Shown: piece after piece, positions 22,827 to 25,742 of the stretch | Numbering within the stretch: the stretch's first letter is position 1 | Layout of the letters: every line of letters starts with the position of its first letter | Assembly (NCBI GenBank): GCA_944381255.1 | Contig: CALWKL010000008.1 | Coordinates: 1-25,742 of the forward strand | Direction: 5' to 3' | Length of the DNA: 25,742 nucleotides | Origin: an uncultured Clostridia bacterium | GTDB taxonomy: Bacteria > Bacillota > Clostridia > Christensenellales > UBA1242 | Translations under genes and position numbers: made by a program | Notes under the pieces: model-generated | Told to the model about the DNA's origin: nothing | The model's database searches: none | Seen by the model: only the letters and a program-made list of their open reading frames with translations

Positions 22827-23477
22827 TTACTTTTTTGTTTTTTGTTCTGCAAAAAACTTGTCAATTTTTTGACATATTTCGCTGAACACATTTTCTTTGC
22901 TTTGATCGGCGTTTATTCTGATCAATTTGCCGAGTTTGTCAAATTCATCTAACACTGGCACAGTCTCACGAAGATACTGAGCAATTCTAAAATTGACAGT
23001 CTCGATATTATCATCATATCTGTGCTCAAGTGTCGCTCCGCACTGCTTACAAATATTATCGGGCGACTCAGCCACCGATGTAACAGCTCTACAAACAGGA
23101 CAAATCAAGCGATTTAACGTTCTGCGTCTTAGCACGTTATAATCGGTAACTTCGAGCGATATGACAGCATCTAGTGTTACTAGTTGCATGAGTTTATGAT
23201 ACTGATCCATATTGAGTGGAGCAGTATCAATAATAAAGCCTTCATCACTAGGGAAAGAATTAAGTTGAGATGCTAGCACATCCATGACTATATCGCTAGG
23301 CACAAATTTGCCAATGCTAGTGTATGCATACATAATCTTACCAACATCAGTTTTATTTCTAATTTCTGCCTTAACGATATCCCCCACAACTACATGGTGG
23401 AGATTGTAGTGTTTTGCAATTCTACATGTATTCTGACCCTTGCCACTACCAGCTGCGCCCAATATCGCTAACTTCAT
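22827..23477 (-). CDS. adk: Adenylate kinase, divergent, zinc lid (216 aa)
   Basis: Adenylate kinase interconverts ATP+AMP and 2 ADP. The P-loop GAAGSGKGQ is at residues 7-15, GDIVKAE at 32-38, and the lid holds a four-cysteine zinc knuckle (CPVC 126-129, CKQC 143-146) followed by HRYDDNIETVNFRIAQYL and ETVPVLDEF. Order, length and the secY-adk-map setting identify it. Two usually invariant AMP-site residues are changed: GDMLRA reads GDIVKA (Lys36 for Arg), and DGFPRT reads DTAPLN (Leu88 for Arg, Thr85 for Gly). The lid arginines near 117-123 and Arg153 remain. The ATG at 23477 is five bases after GGGAGG. Activity with AMP may be reduced or altered, or the protein may be specialised. Confidence 0.9.
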   Translation of the reverse strand: MKLAILGAAGSGKGQNTCRIAKHYNLHHVVVGDIVKAEIRNKTDVGKIMYAYTSIGKFVPSDIVMDVLASQLNSFPSDEGFIIDTAPLNMDQYHKLMQLVTLDAVISLEVTDYNVLRRRTLNRLICPVCRAVTSVAESPDNICKQCGATLEHRYDDNIETVNFRIAQYLRETVPVLDEFDKLGKLIRINADQSKENVFSEICQKIDKFFAEQKTKK

Positions 23478-23512
23478 TATTCCTCCCAATAAATCATTTT
23501 ATTGAAATTTGA

Positions 23513-24832
23513 TTACTTCAAAAATCCACGATAATTCTTCATTAGCATTTGAGCATCTAATTGTTTATCGAATTCAAGTGCAACACTTACAACGATCAGC
23601 ATACCAGTTACACTAAATGCACTCAACATAGTATTTGAATCGGCAGCACCGATACCAAGTCCTAGTACTGAGAATATTATAGTAGGTATGATGAATATAA
23701 TAGTTAAGTAAGATGCACCAAAGAATGTGATTCGATTGTTGATTTTCTTTAGGTAATCCATTGTTGGACGTCCAGCTCTGATACCTGGAATAAATCCACC
23801 ACTTTGTTGCAAGTTTCGTGAAATTTCTTCTGGATTGAATGTGATTTGAGAATAGAAATATGAGAAGAAGAATATGAAAATTGCATTAAAGATGAAGTAC
23901 AGAGGCTGACCTACACCCACATATGTTGCCCACCAGTTATAAAAAGCCGTGTCTGGCCAGAACATCTGGAAAAGCAATTGTGGGAAAGTTACCAAAGCAG
24001 TCGCAAAAATGATAGGAAGCACACCGTTACTATTTACCTTGATAGGTATCATAGTTGACTGTCCACCGTACATTTTACGACCTTTGACTTGTTTTGCATA
24101 TTGTACTGGAATTTTCCGTTCTGCCAAATCTACGAAGACAATGGCTCCGAAAATTACTAGCATAATAGCAATAAAAATAATTATGTCCCAAAGTACAGTA
24201 ATATCAGATGCACCGGTAATTAGGTTTAACAAAGTTAATCCTGCGCTTGATACGATACCTACAAAGATGAGGAGTGAAACACCATTACCTATACCAAGGT
24301 CGGTAATTTTTTCACCTAGCCACAAGGTAAACATACCACCAGCGACCAGTACTAATACTATAATAGCAGGCATCAACCAAGCAGCGGCACCGCCACCGAA
24401 AATATCAGTCTTGATTGCTCCATTACTATTTAAAGCAACAACGATTGCAATAGCTTGTATCAAAGAGAAGACAAGCGCAGCAATACGAGTATAGAACGCG
24501 ATTTTTTTACGTCCTTCCTCTCCAGAACGACTCAGTCTCTCTAGAGGAGGTATTGCAACTGTAAGAAGTTGCATAATGATAGATGCCGAAATGTATGGCA
24601 CCACACCAAGAGCTAATAACGAACCATTAGCCAGCGCGCCACCAGAAACGGCACTCAGTAGAGATAAGAAATCTCCACCAGATAAATTGCTAAGTATACC
24701 ACCCTCGCCTACATTCAAGCCAGGTATAGGTATCCAACAACCAATACGATAAACTAGCAAAATCGCTAGTATGATCAATAACTTTTTCCTAATGTCTTTT
24801 TGCTTAAAGCCATTAATTAATGTTTGAAACAT
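23513..24832 (-). CDS. secY: Protein translocase subunit SecY (439 aa)
   Basis: SecY is the ten-helix channel of the general secretion pathway. The start FQTLINGFKQKDIRKKLL, the plug-region helix after RIGCWIPIPGLN, PYISASIIMQLL, the cytosolic loop AERKIPVQYAKQ and KMYGGQSTMIPIKVNSNGV (read as separate conserved pieces), FNPEEISRNLQQSGGFIPGIRAG and the end NYRGFLK are characteristic. Length 439 is normal. The ATG overlaps the TAA of rplO by one base (TAATG), with GAGGAGG four bases upstream, so the two are translationally coupled. All lipoproteins and membrane proteins in this window would depend on it. Confidence 0.99.
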   Translation of the reverse strand: MFQTLINGFKQKDIRKKLLIILAILLVYRIGCWIPIPGLNVGEGGILSNLSGGDFLSLLSAVSGGALANGSLLALGVVPYISASIIMQLLTVAIPPLERLSRSGEEGRKKIAFYTRIAALVFSLIQAIAIVVALNSNGAIKTDIFGGGAAAWLMPAIIVLVLVAGGMFTLWLGEKITDLGIGNGVSLLIFVGIVSSAGLTLLNLITGASDITVLWDIIIFIAIMLVIFGAIVFVDLAERKIPVQYAKQVKGRKMYGGQSTMIPIKVNSNGVLPIIFATALVTFPQLLFQMFWPDTAFYNWWATYVGVGQPLYFIFNAIFIFFFSYFYSQITFNPEEISRNLQQSGGFIPGIRAGRPTMDYLKKINNRITFFGASYLTIIFIIPTIIFSVLGLGIGAADSNTMLSAFSVTGMLIVVSVALEFDKQLDAQMLMKNYRGFLK

Positions 24833-25278
24833 TATGCCTCCTCAATTGTTCCGCCAGCTTTTTGAATCTTTTTAATAGCTGACTGAGTAAATTTGTTGGC
24901 TTTTACTGTCAAAGCCTTATTAAGTTTACCATCGCCAAGTACTTTTAAGCCATCTTTCTCGATTTTGCTTATGATTCTCTTTTGCTTTAATAATTCTGCA
25001 GTAACTACTGTCCCCTCATCAAAGCAGTTAAGCTGTGATACGTTTACAATTGAGTATTGATTCATAAATTTACCATTGGTAAAGCCACGCTTACCTAGGT
25101 GTAGCATAAGAGGCATCTGTCCACCCTCGAATAGAGGACGAACTCCACCGCCTGAACGCTTGTTTTGACCATTTTCACCACGGCCAGATGTCTTGCCCAA
25201 GCCTGAACCACGGCCACGACCTACACGGCGTGGACGGTGCTTAGAATTGGCAGCAGGAGATAATGTGTGTAATTCCAC
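24832..25278 (-). CDS. rplO: Ribosomal protein L15 (148 aa), GTG start
   Basis: L15 is a late-binding large-subunit protein. The glycine- and arginine-rich N-terminal tail (KHRPRRVGRGRGSGLGKTSG, GRGENGQNKRSGGG) and LFEGGQMPLMLHLGKRGF are family signatures; the folded C-terminal half ends KIQKAGGTIEEA. The start is GTG at 25278, six bases after a perfect AGGAGG; the next methionine lies far inside the protein, so GTG is well supported. It lies between rpmD and secY as usual, overlapping secY by one base. Confidence 0.98.
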   Translation of the reverse strand: MELHTLSPAANSKHRPRRVGRGRGSGLGKTSGRGENGQNKRSGGGVRPLFEGGQMPLMLHLGKRGFTNGKFMNQYSIVNVSQLNCFDEGTVVTAELLKQKRIISKIEKDGLKVLGDGKLNKALTVKANKFTQSAIKKIQKAGGTIEEA

Positions 25279-25288
25279 AATAAACCTC

Positions 25289-25495
25289 CTATTCTGTCAC
25301 CTGTACAAGATGCTCCACGACCTTAATCATACCACGGATGCAGTCATTGTCTGGCATCACTTTGGTTTGATTAATCTTGGTCAAGCCCAATGCACGCAAT
25401 GTCTTGCGTTGCTTTGGATTGGTGCAAATTGCACTGTGAATTAATTTGATTTGAATTTGCTTTGTCGCAGTAGACTTACTTGTTTCTTTTGCCAT
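25289..25495 (-). CDS. rpmD: Ribosomal protein L30 (68 aa)
   Basis: L30 is a small large-subunit protein. The core IKLIHSAICTNPKQRKTLRALGL followed by TKINQTKVMPDNDCIRGMI (two adjoining conserved pieces) and the end VEHLVQVTE match the family. About ten polar residues precede the core (AKETSKSTAT), a modest N-terminal extension over the common 58-60 residues. The ATG is six bases after AGGAGG. Its place between rpsE and rplO is standard. Confidence 0.96.
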   Translation of the reverse strand: MAKETSKSTATKQIQIKLIHSAICTNPKQRKTLRALGLTKINQTKVMPDNDCIRGMIKVVEHLVQVTE

Positions 25496-25505
25496 GATAC
25501 GCCTC

Positions 25506-25742
25506 CTACAACTCTTCTACTTTTTTGCCACGGCTAGCAGCAATTTGTTCTGAGGTGCGCAATGCTTTGAGTGCCTCAAAAGTTGCTCTAACAGTGTTTA
25601 TTTTATTATTACTTCCGTGGTTCTTTGCTGTGATATCCTTGATACCAGCAAGTTCCAATACAGGACGTGCCGCACCACCAGCGATGACACCAGTACCTTG
25701 CTTTGCAGGCATAAGCATAATCTCACTTGCACCATACTTCAT
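25506..25742 (-). CDS. rpsE: Ribosomal protein S5, C-terminal part (5' end outside the window)
   Basis: The 78 visible residues are the C-terminal domain of S5: LMPAKQGTGVIAGGAARPV, LELAGIKDITAKNHGSNN and INTVRATFEALKAL. The frame stays open to the right edge; the ATG at 25740-25742 is an internal methionine, since the N-terminal double-stranded RNA-binding domain of about 90 residues must lie beyond it. It is followed 10 bases later by rpmD. Confidence 0.97.
   Translation of the reverse strand: MKYGASEIMLMPAKQGTGVIAGGAARPVLELAGIKDITAKNHGSNNKINTVRATFEALKALRTSEQIAASRGKKVEEL

Noticed and set aside
23949..24494. A 181-residue plus-strand frame
   Set aside because: It lies opposite secY, has no ribosome binding site and shows no domain; the reverse complement of hydrophobic codons often stays open.

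Overview
The window looks like part of the chromosome of an uncultured, AT-rich bacterium of the Bacillota, probably a clostridial gut lineage. The evidence is the Firmicutes-type order of the spc and alpha ribosomal operons (rpsE-rpmD-rplO-secY-adk-map-KOW gene-infA-rpmJ-rpsM-rpsK-rpsD-rpoA-rplQ), the strong AGGAGG-type ribosome binding sites, and low-GC codon use. The species assignment is an inference. No insertion sequence, phage gene or CRISPR array was seen.

Region 1 (1-8127): the tail of a DnaC/IstB-like helicase loader converges on a gene for a 2560-residue surface lipoprotein, with a shared bidirectional terminator between them. The lipoprotein has a signal peptide with lipobox, one BIG2 Ig-like domain, about 17 fibronectin-III-like units and a C-terminal GLUG-like domain. 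Upstream of it is a tRNA-Arg(CCU) gene with a near-consensus promoter. Region 2 (8128-9730): an AT-rich gap, then a membrane-anchored endonuclease/exonuclease/phosphatase-fold enzyme as a single gene with its own promoter and terminator.

Region 3 (9734-17797, all minus strand): cell-envelope and cell-division genes in several units. These are lgt with a DivIVA-like gene; an unrecognised two-helix membrane protein with an acidic, His-containing tail; a cluster of MreB-like protein, MinD, MinE, a 48-residue membrane peptide and an M50 (SpoIVFB-like) protease; and a 2[4Fe-4S] ferredoxin coupled to a Ppx/GppA-like protein. The MreB-like and Ppx-like proteins belong to the actin/hexokinase/Hsp70 (ASKHA) fold, and both have lost key nucleotide or phosphate-binding residues. 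No minC is visible; the gene before minD is the MreB-like one.

Region 4 (17740-18253): a 514-base gap holding the ferredoxin promoter, a candidate small RNA on the plus strand and the terminator of the ribosomal operon. Region 5 (18254-25742): the end of the spc operon and the whole alpha operon on the minus strand, in normal order, with three unusual points: an adenylate kinase lacking usually invariant arginines, an L17 with two insertions, and a structured spacer before rpsM. rpsE runs off the right edge.

The clearest candidates for something undescribed are the degenerate actin-like proteins in the Min/M50 neighbourhood, the 48-residue peptide translationally coupled to the M50 protease, and the small RNA candidate.
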